Shown: positions 7,589 through 18,254, counted from the stretch's first letter. The stretch is 64,000 bases of DNA from JBGTGG01 sp964398945 (GCA_964398945.1 CAYNOT010000004.1:177568-241567); one strand, 5' to 3'. Numbers and translations: made by a program. The notes: generated by a model from the letters alone, not told the origin.

Positions 7589-8041
7589 TTATGCAGCATC
7601 CTCTATCACTGCTTGTTGGTATTCCAATTCGATCGAATGCGGGAGGATGGTATCCCCAATGTTTTCGAAAAGCATTTTTAGTGCCTTGATAACGATGAGC
7701 ACGGTTGTCAGCACTTCGACCCGGCTGTAATAGACTGGATTTTTTTTATCATCCTTATTGAGATAGATGTTTTCCACAAGCTCATCCAAATGATGGGCCG
7801 GTGGAAGTTTGTTCATACTTTCCTGCCAACATCCTGTAAAAACCAATTGAAGGGTAGGGGGAAGTTTTTTGATAAGCTTGTTTACTTTTTTGGCGGGCTG
7901 GTTGTGTAGCAATGAAGTAAGCACCAACTGCAACGTCTTGATTATTTTATCCGTTGGCATCGGGTTCAACCGCTTAACCAGAAGGCCAAAGAATGAAGTT
8001 TCCAATTCAGTTGCAGGGGATGTGGTTGTTGGTTGTTTCAT
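7589..8041 (-). CDS. Hypothetical protein, weakly DUF2267-like
   Basis: This 150-residue soluble, mostly helical protein starts MKQPTTTSPATELETSFFG. The stretch KLPPTLQLVFTGCWQESMN followed by LDELVENIY is loosely like the LPPxLRxLxxEGW and LDEFxxRV pattern of DUF2267, but the match is weak. An ATG at 8104 would add 21 basic and aromatic residues; the ATG at 8041 gives a cleaner start. It shares its strand with the DUF1328 gene. Confidence 0.55.
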   Translation of the reverse strand: MKQPTTTSPATELETSFFGLLVKRLNPMPTDKIIKTLQLVLTSLLHNQPAKKVNKLIKKLPPTLQLVFTGCWQESMNKLPPAHHLDELVENIYLNKDDKKNPVYYSRVEVLTTVLIVIKALKMLFENIGDTILPHSIELEYQQAVIEDAA

Positions 8042-8240
8042 GTGCCGTTGTTTGTACTTTCCATTAACAACTACGTGCCAGAAAATTAATACCCTGTGTG
8101 GCATTGTTTTATGATTTTGTATTCAGGTGTGTGGAATTAATGCAACAACTGGAGTAGATTTTTTGCACGCTATACCAGTGCATAACTATTGCCTACATCC
8201 ATTTCGATAATTTGATGTAGATTGAATGTTGCTGTGTATT

Positions 8241-10172
8241 ATGAAAAACAGATTGATCTTTTTTCGGGTTCTTGCGCTGATGATGTTATGCAGCATTGCA
8301 CAATCGGCTGTAGCCCAGAAAAAGACCACGAAAAAAGTACGCGTGAAAGGGGCGAAGCAACTGGTGCTGCCGGATACGGTGATCATCACCACTAAAGATA
8401 CAGTCCTTTATCTGACGGAGAACGAAGCGAAAGAAATGAAAATCAGGAATAGCCCCTATTCCAAATCTGCTGAATTTTATGACACACTTGAGAAGAAGAT
8501 AGCCAACAAGGTGCTTGTCGGGGATATTTTTCAATGGATTACCACCAACGAGCGGGGAAGGGAAAAGCAGGTGAACATCATGCAAGAAAGTGAATCGTTT
8601 TTTTTGCCTTATAAAGGCCATACGATCGGCACCATTACTTTTAAATCCATTGATATTCTTGAAGGTTCCGTAGTAGATACGTTACAAAAGGCTTCAACCA
8701 GGCTTGGAAAGTTGATTAACCGCATCCACCGCGATAGTCGCGTTTATATTATTGAGGATAATCTGCTATTTGAAGCAGGGGAGAAAATTGATCCGTATCA
8801 ATTGGCGGATAATGAACGTATTTTAAGGAGGTTTGATGCCATCCGTGATGCACGAATCTATTTGCGGCCACGCAAAGGGAACACTGAAGTAGTCGATGTT
8901 GAAATTGTTACGCAAGATGTTGCACCGCTGGGGGCCGCGGGAAGTTTGACCTCCTGGCAATTGTATAATGTGGCATTGTACCATGTAAATTTATTGGGGT
9001 ATGCAAAGCAATTGCAGATTGGGTATTTTAGAAATACGCACCGCTCCCCGAACAATGGATATGAAATCACTGTGCGTGATCCTAATATGTTTGGGAGTTT
9101 TATTCGTGGCGAATTGCAGTATGCAGATAATTATATTCATGAACGGACCCGTGTAGCATTTGAGCGGGATTTCTTTGCACCTGAAATCAAATATGCCGGT
9201 GGCGTTGAACTCTATCGGACGCATGAAAATTTCTATAGCGATGGATATGATACACTGGAGGTTTCGTACACGGAGAATGCCATGGATTTTTGGGCAGGAC
9301 GTTCCATTGAGTTCAAGAAGCGTTCAAATTTGATCTTTTCAGCACGTGTGGCATCCCATAATTTTCTTGATAGGCCGTATGTTGATGCCGATTCGAACAT
9401 ATTCATTAGGGATCGTATCCTTGCTTTGGGAAGTGTAAGCCTGGCAAAACGCAACTACCTTAAAGCTAATAAAATCCGGGGCTTTGGTGTAACCGAAGAT
9501 GTGCCCATCGGCCATGCTGTAATACTAACAGCAGGGAAGGAATGGAATGAGTTTGCTGACAGAAACTACCTGGGGGTATCCGGAACCCTCTCAACATACT
9601 TTTCTGATTTTGGATATATCAACGTGGGGATGGGACTGGGAAGTTTTGTGACCAGCAATCAGTATGAAGATGGGGCGTGGAATATTGAAAGTATTTATTT
9701 CAGCAACCTCACCAAGGTAAAGCGAAGCCAGGTGCGCCAATTTGTTTTTGGAAGGTATGCGCGCGGTATCAACCGCAAGATTGATAGGACACTTTTACTT
9801 GCGGGAAAATGGGAGGGGGAAAACGCTATAAAGCCTATTGGTACGGAGCGGCTACTGGTAGGTTTCGAAACAGTTTATTTTATGCCCTGGTATGCGTACG
9901 GTTTTCAATTTGCGATGTACCACCGTGTTGACATTAACCTTTTGGCAGTAGGGAAAAATTTATTCAATCGTGATTCCCTCTTTCCGTTGGTAGAAGTAGG
10001 CATGCGTACATTAAATGACAATCTTATTTTCCCCACCCTGGGTATATCGTTTGGGTATTATTTTAAAAATCCAAATTTTGATGGTGCCTTTCAATTTAAA
10101 ATTGAAACCCAACTTCAGGGTTTGTTCAAATTCGATCAGGTTTTTAAACCGCGTGTTGTCTTGTTTGAATGA
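8241..10172 (+). CDS. Outer-membrane beta-barrel protein with POTRA-like periplasmic part
   Basis: This 643-residue exported protein has a signal peptide (LALMMLCSIAQSAVAQ). A periplasmic region (to about residue 220) contains a POTRA-like turn, ADNERILRRFDAIRDARIYLRP. The C-terminal two thirds is rich in alternating aromatic strands and ends in FKPRVVLFE, as expected for a barrel of the BamA/TamA or surface-antigen type. The ATG at 8241 places the lysine-arginine signal start correctly. The gene converges on TamA with 4 bases between stops. A role in outer-membrane biogenesis is an inference from fold and neighbours. Confidence 0.65.
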   Translation: MKNRLIFFRVLALMMLCSIAQSAVAQKKTTKKVRVKGAKQLVLPDTVIITTKDTVLYLTENEAKEMKIRNSPYSKSAEFYDTLEKKIANKVLVGDIFQWITTNERGREKQVNIMQESESFFLPYKGHTIGTITFKSIDILEGSVVDTLQKASTRLGKLINRIHRDSRVYIIEDNLLFEAGEKIDPYQLADNERILRRFDAIRDARIYLRPRKGNTEVVDVEIVTQDVAPLGAAGSLTSWQLYNVALYHVNLLGYAKQLQIGYFRNTHRSPNNGYEITVRDPNMFGSFIRGELQYADNYIHERTRVAFERDFFAPEIKYAGGVELYRTHENFYSDGYDTLEVSYTENAMDFWAGRSIEFKKRSNLIFSARVASHNFLDRPYVDADSNIFIRDRILALGSVSLAKRNYLKANKIRGFGVTEDVPIGHAVILTAGKEWNEFADRNYLGVSGTLSTYFSDFGYINVGMGLGSFVTSNQYEDGAWNIESIYFSNLTKVKRSQVRQFVFGRYARGINRKIDRTLLLAGKWEGENAIKPIGTERLLVGFETVYFMPWYAYGFQFAMYHRVDINLLAVGKNLFNRDSLFPLVEVGMRTLNDNLIFPTLGISFGYYFKNPNFDGAFQFKIETQLQGLFKFDQVFKPRVVLFE

Positions 10173-10176
10173 CGGT

Positions 10177-12561
10177 TTAGAAAGGATAACCAATTGCAAT
10201 ATTGAACACCAGGTTTTCTTTTCGCCAGGAAGGACTTCCAAAATCAACTTGATCAAAGACCCAACGTTGGTCTGCTGGTAAATAGGGTTTGCGAATGGGG
10301 AATGCAGTATCGAGGCGCAAGACAAAAAAATTGAAATCATACCGGATCCCCACGCCTGTTCCCATTGCCAACTGTCCCAAAAATGTATTCCATTCGAATT
10401 GACCACCCGGTCTGTTCTCATCATTTTTCATCAACCAAATATTACCGGCATCAACAAACAAAGCACCTTTTAACCCTTTATAAATATCAAATCGATATTC
10501 AATGCTAGCGTCAATTTTTATATCCCCGCGTTGGTCAATAAAATAAGTATCCGAAGTAAAATTTTCATCCGTCCTTACATTGTACGTACCGGGCCCAACC
10601 GAGCGTGCAGGGAAAGCGCGCAAACTATTCGATCCGCCCACTGCAAATTGTTTGATGTATGGCAAGATTGTCGAGTTGCCGTATGCGTACCCAACCCCGA
10701 TATTGATCCGGCTGGCAATTTTGTTGCGCTTATCAAGACGGAGGTAATATCTGAAATCAGTTTCGCCACGGGCATATTGTGAATAAGGCAAACTGAAAAG
10801 GGTTCGGGGTTCTTCTTCCGATTTTGTAAATGCTGATTGCAATCCGTTGATAACATTTCCGGCCAGCCCAATCGTACCTTGAAAGAAGAAATCGGATTTG
10901 TTGATTTTTGGTTGATAATTGTTTTCGGGAGCATCCCGCAATTGGCTGTTGAATACATAAGTATAGCGCAACCCCGGTATAAATTGATTTTGAAAGGAAT
11001 TGGCCAGCGTTGGATTTTCCATCAACAAACTATCGAATTCGGGTGAGGTTCTGCTGGACCTCACAAAGCTTAGGTCTACCGGAAATAATTCATGGCTTTT
11101 GGATGTGGTTTCCCGCCATTGATAACCCACGCCTGTTGTAATGGAAGTAAGCCTGTAATATGAAAGGCGTTGTTGAAAATCGATCCCCGATTTCAGGATT
11201 GTTTGCGGAACATATTTTAATGATGTGTTTTTGATTTTAACCGGGGCAATAAACCGCGGGAAGGTGATGCTGGCTTCGGTACCCACCTCTACTGAATTTA
11301 ATGATCCGGCTTGTTGCCTGCTGATTTGCCACTCGTACGCACCGTGCAATTTTAGTTGAAACAGTTCAGCACCTTGAAAGAGATTTCTATTGGTGTAGGT
11401 GACTTCAAAACCGGGCCCTACAAAATTGTTTGATTTGGAGACCCCTTGCGCCTGCATACGGATTGATTTTTTTAATTGAGGTGTCAGGTTGATTTCCGCA
11501 TGGAGGGTAGTGGAGTCATCGGCTTCCCTGAATTTAATGTTCACGAATTTAAAGGTCTGCAAGCTCATCAGCCTGCTAAGGGTGTTGAGGTGGTCATTGC
11601 GACTGTAGCGTGAATCGGGCTCAAGATTAATCACATCTGTAATGATTTTGGGACGAAAGCTTTGGTTGTCGATGTACCGGTAACCATCCACAATCAGGGT
11701 ATCGCCTTTGGTTGTCAGGCTATCCTTGTCAAATGAATAGTCCGGGTCTACAGTAATCGTCTCGAACGTATATTGCCGCAACGCTTTTTCAGGAGTGCCC
11801 GGTTCGAACAATAACGTGAGATCGATTTGGCGATCACCTACAGTGGAATCACCTTCAAACAATAAATAGCGATGATCGAAATAATAATACCCGGAATTTT
11901 TGGCAAGTGATTCAACCTTTTTTTGATCAGCTTGCAAGGCTTGCAGGCTGTAGCGTTGCCCGGTTTTGAGTATGGGGTGTCTTTCATATTCACGTGCAGG
12001 GATTTTTGTGGTGTCGAACAAATCATATTTGATCTCGCGAATTGAAAAGGGTTGCTGCAAGGTGACCGAATAGTTTACCTTGCTCTTTTTCTTTTTTGTT
12101 ATGATTTCAAATTGCACCAGGGATCCGAAATACCCTTCATTGTCCAGATAGTTTTCCATCAATAAAGAAGTTTGGCCAGGATCGATGGACGATAGCAAAA
12201 CCGGTTCTTTGCCGAGTTTGTATTTAATAAAATGTTTTAACCCCTTGGGTTTGGTTGGTTCCCCTGCAATAAAAAAAAACCAGACACCAGGCCTCGACCC
12301 CAGAATAGTGCTGTTGGGTTCATGGCTATCCAGTGACTCCAATTCCTTTTTTAGATTCTTTTTGTCAGCGATTTCCCCCTGCGGGTTTAAGTTGATAGCT
12401 GCACCGGAATAAAAACTTTCATTTTCTTTAAGAAACCGTGTGGCACTGCAGCCCGACAGCAGCATGCACGCAAAAAGAAGTACAACCTTGCGGAAGGATG
12501 TCGTTGGGGACGGATGTTCCCGGTGCTTTTTATTTCTTTTTATTTCTTTTGAAGAGTTCAC
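10177..12561 (-). CDS. TamA-like outer-membrane assembly lipoprotein (TamL)
   Basis: This 794-residue BamA/TamA-superfamily protein has POTRA-type repeats in the first half and an Omp85 barrel at the end. Diagnostic barrel segments are FAVGGSNSLRAFPARSVGPG and the C-terminal LDTAFPIRKPYLP with NLVFNIAIGYPF. An N-terminal hydrophobic stretch ends in a lipobox (LLSGC, lipidated Cys about residue 38), so it is a lipoprotein form of TamA, a known Bacteroidota variant (TamL). Its start overlaps the 3' end of the tamB-like gene by 32 bases on the same strand, so the pair is cotranscribed. It would act with TamB in moving proteins or lipids to the outer membrane. Confidence 0.85.
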   Translation of the reverse strand: MNSSKEIKRNKKHREHPSPTTSFRKVVLLFACMLLSGCSATRFLKENESFYSGAAINLNPQGEIADKKNLKKELESLDSHEPNSTILGSRPGVWFFFIAGEPTKPKGLKHFIKYKLGKEPVLLSSIDPGQTSLLMENYLDNEGYFGSLVQFEIITKKKKSKVNYSVTLQQPFSIREIKYDLFDTTKIPAREYERHPILKTGQRYSLQALQADQKKVESLAKNSGYYYFDHRYLLFEGDSTVGDRQIDLTLLFEPGTPEKALRQYTFETITVDPDYSFDKDSLTTKGDTLIVDGYRYIDNQSFRPKIITDVINLEPDSRYSRNDHLNTLSRLMSLQTFKFVNIKFREADDSTTLHAEINLTPQLKKSIRMQAQGVSKSNNFVGPGFEVTYTNRNLFQGAELFQLKLHGAYEWQISRQQAGSLNSVEVGTEASITFPRFIAPVKIKNTSLKYVPQTILKSGIDFQQRLSYYRLTSITTGVGYQWRETTSKSHELFPVDLSFVRSSRTSPEFDSLLMENPTLANSFQNQFIPGLRYTYVFNSQLRDAPENNYQPKINKSDFFFQGTIGLAGNVINGLQSAFTKSEEEPRTLFSLPYSQYARGETDFRYYLRLDKRNKIASRINIGVGYAYGNSTILPYIKQFAVGGSNSLRAFPARSVGPGTYNVRTDENFTSDTYFIDQRGDIKIDASIEYRFDIYKGLKGALFVDAGNIWLMKNDENRPGGQFEWNTFLGQLAMGTGVGIRYDFNFFVLRLDTAFPIRKPYLPADQRWVFDQVDFGSPSWRKENLVFNIAIGYPF

Positions 12562-15500
12562 GTAGTGTATTGTAATCTTTTATATAAATCAGGCCGATCC
12601 CTGTTTCTGTCAGTTCCCCATCGATCATGTCAAAATCACTTGTCCGAAACCCGGTAATCCTAAGCCGGCCATCACTGGTGAGTTTATATTCGAGCGCGAT
12701 GTCCCCAATATAATCGGTCACTTCCGTTTGTTTGTTGTCCTCACCTTCCAGGTTCACATTGCCCGAAAGTTTAACGATGAGCCGTTCATCAAACAAATCT
12801 TTTGAGATTCCCAACTGGGCTTTTGTTTCACCTTGCACTTCGTTACCGGAATAATTTTCGTATGATTTGATATCAAAACTTAATTCAATGCCTTTTATAT
12901 TTTCTGATAAACGGTTGAGTTGATCCGATAAGACCCTGCTCACACTTTGTCGTGCCGTATTCGAAAAAGAAGAAGATGCCTGGCTTTCAAAGGGGTTGTC
13001 GGAAATAAAACGTTTGAGGATCAGCAATGCGAAAACCTGTTTGTTCAAATCCGACTCGCGCGTATTGATATCCTGTAGTTTTGCATAGATAGAACCTTGA
13101 AAAGCAGATTGTTTATCTTCGGGCATATCCAATTGGAATCGGATATCGGGTTCTAAAACCCGGCCTTTCAAAATCAGGTATACCAGAAAGGGAAGGCGTT
13201 GCTTATAGCTATTGAGCTGGTTTGGATCTGTGGTTGAAATCTGGTTGGCGATGAGATCAAGCGGGGAAGTTTCTACTTCATATATGGCACGGATGTCCAG
13301 CACCGCATTTAACGGATCGCCACTCCACACGATTGAGCTGCCTTTTTCAATTGCAAATTCGCGCTTCGCTAAATTCTGAAAGGAGAAATTATAATTTCCT
13401 TTTGTGATTTGATAACGCCCTGAAAGGTCAATACGGCCCGATGGATCTATATCAACAACGAGTGAAGCGGTTCCATAAACCGATAGCATGTCGCTGGTGC
13501 GCGGATCGAGTACAATATTCAAACGGGCGTTATCGTCAAGGTCCAGGTTTACCGTTAGGTTTAGCCCCGTAAAATTTGTCTTTATTGTATCCGTATCGGG
13601 CAGGCTTGCCAGAAACGGATCCTTGTGTACATCCCGGTCAACGAACTTGATAATGCCTTTCCGTTCTGCAATATTTTTTGTTGCTTCCGGCACCACGTAG
13701 GTGAAATCACTTTCATTTTTAACTGTGGCATTCATTTCAATTTTGGGTTCTGCGGTTGTCCCATTCACTTTTGCATTGATATCAACCGACACTTTTCCAT
13801 AAAAAAGTTCGTTGTCTGCGGAAGTAGTATTCAACACTTGAAAATTTTTTGCTGCCAGTTGTAGATTGAAATTAAAATCGGAATAATTCTTTGTCAGGAT
13901 TTCACCCTTGATTGAGGCTTCGTTTTTCTTGTTATCCTGTATGGTAAAGTTTGTGAACCGTATGCCGGATTCTGAAAAGGAAATTGTTTCATCGCGTAGC
14001 TGAAAGGAATTGTTGAGGTACGTTGCAATAAAATTGGTATTGGCAAAAGTAAGTGCCCCGCTAATGGAGGGACTGGGGCCATTGTTCTTTAATTGTAACC
14101 TTCCTGTTGCCGATCCACTCAGGTTTTTCAACTGCCCGGCAGCGATTGGTTCCAGAATGGATAGGTCCAGCGGTGAAAAGTTTACCTGGAAATTATAACT
14201 TAAATCAGGTGAGGTCTTTAAATCCCCCTTTGCGACCAACGAGGTTTTTTGCCCTGAAACTGAAAGTGTGATTGCGTGCGTTTGCCCCGAGAAGTTTTGC
14301 GTAAGTTTTACATCCCCCCATTTTTCTTCCAGAAGGCTAAAATCTTTGATGGTTACATTTGATGAAAATTCACCTGCCTGTGATGTTGTTATCCGGATGT
14401 CACCATTCACAACCCCGCTTGCAGGAACAACACCTGCCACAAAATTTGTGAATGTGGATAATTGAAAACCATCAAATTTCAATTGTAGAACAGATTGTTC
14501 CTGATTGGTATAAGCACCAAAGGCTTGCTGGTTTTTACTTATTTTAAAATTGTTGGCCATAAAAGATCCTTTACCCAGCAGGATGGAATTGTCGTTCGGG
14601 ATATCCCACTGTTCATAGTTGAGTACCAACCGTTCAGGCACAAGGTGTATGCGAAGACCTTGAGGCACACTGGTGGCCTCGGCAGCAAATACATATTTTT
14701 CTCCGCGCAAGGAGTCAAGTATAAGGAGATTCGTTTCCAGTAAATTATTGGCAAGCATTCCATTCCATTGTATTTCATCAATCCGCAGTGTATCAAGTGT
14801 GGCTTCTTGGAGTAGGATTTTATATTCCAATGCTTTCGGGTCAGAGTTTACATCAACCGATAGTGCCTCTATACCGAGCGATCCATACCGGGTTTTTGAA
14901 ATGTCGATGTGTAAATTGAGCAATGCTTTTTCACTATCGAACTCACCGGTTATTTTTCCGGGAACAAAAGACTTTAGTTCCGGGATTAAAATTTTTGTTA
15001 ACATCTCTGTGTTTTTGAGTGTTAAGTCAAATTTGAATTGCTGCGGTGTAGTAAAGTTGCCAACCGTAGAATCCTGTAATGCAAAATACCGGTGTATATG
15101 TTGCTTTAATGTTTTAGGTAAATCCACCACATTGAATGTACCTGTAAAATTTCCGGCTATGATATCCGATTCGATGGAAAGTTCGCTTTTTCCTTCCTGA
15201 TCGAGTGAGGCAAAGATCAATGAATGGACTTTGTAAAGTTTTTCACCATCAAAAACGGCAACGTTTCGAATGCCCAGGTTTCCATTTATTCTCCTGAAAT
15301 CTGCCGATTCCAGGTTTACTTCCAAAGTTGCCTTTGCCCGCAACTGACGGTTGGACAAGTGCAGCGCATTTAAGTCAATGGTATTCACATCCAAAACAAG
15401 ATTATAATCAGGTAGCGAATCAGTATAGTCCAGCCTGGCTTCCAAAGCGAAATCAAGGTTTTTATCTTTTAAAGAAGCCGTTCCTGAAAAAAAATATTCC

Positions 15501-17452
15501 TTGAATGTTCCTTCAATTTTTAGATCCTGATACGAATACCCTTTGTATTCGAGCGTGTTGACAATTGCATCAAATCTGGTGTTGAGATTTCCCGGTGTGG
15601 TGCCGGTTCCCTTCACACTTGCCTCCAGTTCCACCACCCCCAGGGATTCTTGCTTCATGAGCCGACCAGCCTGAAGTTGCTCTACAGCTATACTGAAATC
15701 ATAGTGCGCAATGTTGGTAAGGTCATAGTTTCCTTTTGCCAGGATTGATCCAATATCGGAAGCTAGTTGGGCTTCCACAGCGGATTGTTTTGTCAGGCCA
15801 TTCATGGTGCCACTAAGTTCAACCCAATTTGGAAGTTCAAGGCTTTGTGGTAAAAGGCTGTCGGTAACAATTGTTTGGATATCTTTTTTTGTTGTGTATA
15901 AGCGCGACAAGTGAAGATCGAGGTACGTGTTATTGATATCGTTTAGGTTTCTCAAATTCCCGTTGAGTTCAAGCGAGGTACTGTCCAGGGCTGATGCGAA
16001 AAGACGATCAATCGTCAGGTTTTTCATTGAGCCTTGAAGCTTTGAAGCCAGGTGAAGCGTGAAGTCAGGAGGTAATGATATGGGCACGCTATCCAAGAGG
16101 TTAGGTAAAAAATATTCAACATCCCGAAATGATACATGGGTGTCTTTGATCTCTGCTGTAAGGGTTGTGTCCCGCTGGGCAGCGTTTCCACTGTTGAAAT
16201 TTGCGTTGGCATCGAATGCTATGGAAGAGTTGTTGGTTTGCAATAAAAATTCAGAAAGCGCTAATGCAGATGAATTAACTGACGCGTTAACATGGAAGTC
16301 TTTAAGTGTAAACCCTTTTTTTTCCCGGAATGAAATTTTGTTTACCCGGGCTTGATAATTATTTTCCTGAATAGCGATACTATTGATGTCTGCCCCAAGG
16401 GAATAAACCCAAAAGTGGTTGAAGTCGATTCCCTTTTTCGTTGGCGGTGAATTAAAGTTTTCATATTGGATGCCGTTGTCCAAAAGCGCGAGTTTCCCCA
16501 CGTGGATATTCCAGCGGAAAGGTGTTGTGCCGGGTGAAGGTTCTTGAGGCGCAAGGGTTTGTCCATTTGCGTGATACGCGATAAAAGATTTTGATAGTTC
16601 AATTTTCTTGAGGTCGATGATTGCAGCATTTAGATCCAATTCGTTTGCATCTACCTGAAGCTCCCCAATGCGGCCAATGATTTTATTTCCGGTTGTTTGG
16701 TCGTCAAAATCAAAATTTACCTTTGTGAGATGGCATTCATCAAAGTTCAGTGAGATTGGTGCCGTGTTGGTGCTAGCCTGTGGAGTTGTGTGTATTGGTG
16801 CATTGCTGTTTTGGAGTATCAGCGAAGCTGTAGTATTTAATAGTTCCACCTTGCCGAGATGAAAGATGTTGTTGGTGATGTCTGAATCGGATAGAGAGAG
16901 GCTTGCTTCACCGAGGTTTACAGTTGCGTGGGTTCCCCCATACTGGTCTGAATATGTGGCACGGATATCTTCCAGTACGATTTTTCCGATGGCAAATTCC
17001 CAGGCAGATTCTGCCGCTTCTTCTGTTTCCCCACTGGCAAATGCCTGTATAATGTAATCAAAATTGAAGGTTGAATCATTGGCTTTCCGGCTTACATTGG
17101 CCGTAACCTTTTGCAAGGTGACTTTGTTGAGGTTGATTTTTTTCTTCGTTAACCCCCAAAGGTCGGTATCAATGGACAGCCCGCCTAAATATAATAGCGT
17201 GTCTGCCGCTTGATCTTCTGTCTTTAATCCTTTCAATACAATTGTTTTAGGAAAACTGATGTAGATGTGCTCGAGCGTTACCGGTGTTCCTATTTTGTTT
17301 TCCAGAAATGTTATCACCCGTTGCGTAAGCATATTTTGAACCGCGGGCAACCGGATGAGGATGATCAACAACACAAAAAGCCCCAGCAGGCCGGTGATCG
17401 CCCAGCCGATACCTTTTAGTGTTTTAATAAAAATTTTTCCAGGCTTCTTCAT
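12530..17452 (-). CDS. TamB-like inner-membrane-anchored translocation protein
   Basis: This 1640-residue protein has one N-terminal membrane helix (about residues 10-35, GIGWAITGLLGLFVLLIIL) and a very long beta-rich periplasmic region of AsmA/TamB type. The conserved DUF490/TamB C-terminal domain shows GRYQITKGNYNFSFQNL, FPFLVYLILKGRVLEPDI and a terminal LYIKDYNTLRELF. The ATG at 17452 is preferred because the upstream in-frame ATG at 17470 only adds a few residues. It lies directly upstream of the TamA lipoprotein and overlaps it. It is thought to bridge the periplasm and carry lipids or assist barrel-protein assembly. Confidence 0.88.
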   Translation of the reverse strand: MKKPGKIFIKTLKGIGWAITGLLGLFVLLIILIRLPAVQNMLTQRVITFLENKIGTPVTLEHIYISFPKTIVLKGLKTEDQAADTLLYLGGLSIDTDLWGLTKKKINLNKVTLQKVTANVSRKANDSTFNFDYIIQAFASGETEEAAESAWEFAIGKIVLEDIRATYSDQYGGTHATVNLGEASLSLSDSDITNNIFHLGKVELLNTTASLILQNSNAPIHTTPQASTNTAPISLNFDECHLTKVNFDFDDQTTGNKIIGRIGELQVDANELDLNAAIIDLKKIELSKSFIAYHANGQTLAPQEPSPGTTPFRWNIHVGKLALLDNGIQYENFNSPPTKKGIDFNHFWVYSLGADINSIAIQENNYQARVNKISFREKKGFTLKDFHVNASVNSSALALSEFLLQTNNSSIAFDANANFNSGNAAQRDTTLTAEIKDTHVSFRDVEYFLPNLLDSVPISLPPDFTLHLASKLQGSMKNLTIDRLFASALDSTSLELNGNLRNLNDINNTYLDLHLSRLYTTKKDIQTIVTDSLLPQSLELPNWVELSGTMNGLTKQSAVEAQLASDIGSILAKGNYDLTNIAHYDFSIAVEQLQAGRLMKQESLGVVELEASVKGTGTTPGNLNTRFDAIVNTLEYKGYSYQDLKIEGTFKEYFFSGTASLKDKNLDFALEARLDYTDSLPDYNLVLDVNTIDLNALHLSNRQLRAKATLEVNLESADFRRINGNLGIRNVAVFDGEKLYKVHSLIFASLDQEGKSELSIESDIIAGNFTGTFNVVDLPKTLKQHIHRYFALQDSTVGNFTTPQQFKFDLTLKNTEMLTKILIPELKSFVPGKITGEFDSEKALLNLHIDISKTRYGSLGIEALSVDVNSDPKALEYKILLQEATLDTLRIDEIQWNGMLANNLLETNLLILDSLRGEKYVFAAEATSVPQGLRIHLVPERLVLNYEQWDIPNDNSILLGKGSFMANNFKISKNQQAFGAYTNQEQSVLQLKFDGFQLSTFTNFVAGVVPASGVVNGDIRITTSQAGEFSSNVTIKDFSLLEEKWGDVKLTQNFSGQTHAITLSVSGQKTSLVAKGDLKTSPDLSYNFQVNFSPLDLSILEPIAAGQLKNLSGSATGRLQLKNNGPSPSISGALTFANTNFIATYLNNSFQLRDETISFSESGIRFTNFTIQDNKKNEASIKGEILTKNYSDFNFNLQLAAKNFQVLNTTSADNELFYGKVSVDINAKVNGTTAEPKIEMNATVKNESDFTYVVPEATKNIAERKGIIKFVDRDVHKDPFLASLPDTDTIKTNFTGLNLTVNLDLDDNARLNIVLDPRTSDMLSVYGTASLVVDIDPSGRIDLSGRYQITKGNYNFSFQNLAKREFAIEKGSSIVWSGDPLNAVLDIRAIYEVETSPLDLIANQISTTDPNQLNSYKQRLPFLVYLILKGRVLEPDIRFQLDMPEDKQSAFQGSIYAKLQDINTRESDLNKQVFALLILKRFISDNPFESQASSSFSNTARQSVSRVLSDQLNRLSENIKGIELSFDIKSYENYSGNEVQGETKAQLGISKDLFDERLIVKLSGNVNLEGEDNKQTEVTDYIGDIALEYKLTSDGRLRITGFRTSDFDMIDGELTETGIGLIYIKDYNTLRELFKRNKKK

Positions 17453-17831
17453 GAAATTCAAACGATACAAATGAAAGTTAATGTTTAGCGCCTGTCCTTA
17501 ATAAGATGATTTTAAAAATTGAGCGGAAGTTCAGCATTTTTGTTGGAATAGTTTTTTTAAATCGAACTGCATGCGTATTTCCTTTAAAGTCCTTGAACAC
17601 TCCGGCATTGTAATGGTATGGCGAAGCATCCTCAATTTTAGCAATTAATATTGGATTGCTTCAGTTGTGCTTCCTTCTTGTTCAATTTTTTGTATTGCAA
17701 TTCTATTGCCATTCTTGACCAGGGTATGCTGGCGTTATGAAGCTACTATAAAAAAAGCTATCCCAAAGGATAGCTTTTCCAACTTTATAGTCCCAGCCTA
17801 TTTGAACTAGTCAAGTTTTATTTTTGATAGT
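17453..17831. other. Intergenic stretch of about 380 bases
   Basis: I see no convincing gene here. It probably contains the promoter of the tamB-tamA operon next to 17452 and a strong intrinsic terminator at 17753-17778 for the lipoprotein gene on its right. Short open frames show no recognisable family. Confidence 0.5.
17753..17778 (-). terminator. Intrinsic terminator of the minus-strand lipoprotein gene
   Basis: A perfect 11-bp stem (AAAAGCTATCC and its complement) has a 4-base loop. On the minus strand it is followed by a run of Ts (the A tract at 17751-17756). It lies 54 bases past the stop at 17832. Confidence 0.85.
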
Positions 17832-18254
17832 TTAATTCATCCCATCAATATTCTCGCGAATATTGTTGCGCAACTTGTCCCATTCTTCCTTTATATTGTC
17901 TGTGGTTTTCCGGGTGGAATTTTTAATGTTGCCCCACGTATCTACAGTGGCATCTTCTACATCAGCCAAAGCTTTTTCGATGTTGTTTTTTTGCTTTCTT
18001 AAATCCTGCCGCGATTCTTCTATGCGCTGCTTTGCTTCAGCGTTGGCATTCTCTACTTTTTTGTCGAGCTTATCCAACTCTTGATCAATCTCTTGCTGCA
18101 TCTCCCTGAGTTCATCCGAAATTTCGCGCCTTTCCTGACTGGTTTGATCATTGAACTCCGTGCTGGTAGTATCATTGTCCCGTGTTTGTTGGTTACAAGC
18201 AAATGGTAGTGTGAAAAACACAACCACGGCCAGCATCATTTTTAAATTTTTCAT
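17832..18254 (-). CDS. Small coiled-coil lipoprotein
   Basis: This 140-residue protein has a lipoprotein signal (MLAVVVFFTLPFAC, Cys about residue 20). It is followed by a charged, heptad-like helix (about 40-115: ELREMQQEIDQELDKLDKK, then VENANAEAKQRIEESRQDL). The C-terminus KEEWDKLRNNIRENIDGMN is amphipathic. It resembles stress-linked surface helical proteins found with CsbD genes in Bacteroidota. The molecular role is unknown. It has its own terminator at 17753-17778. Confidence 0.7.
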   Translation of the reverse strand: MKNLKMMLAVVVFFTLPFACNQQTRDNDTTSTEFNDQTSQERREISDELREMQQEIDQELDKLDKKVENANAEAKQRIEESRQDLRKQKNNIEKALADVEDATVDTWGNIKNSTRKTTDNIKEEWDKLRNNIRENIDGMN

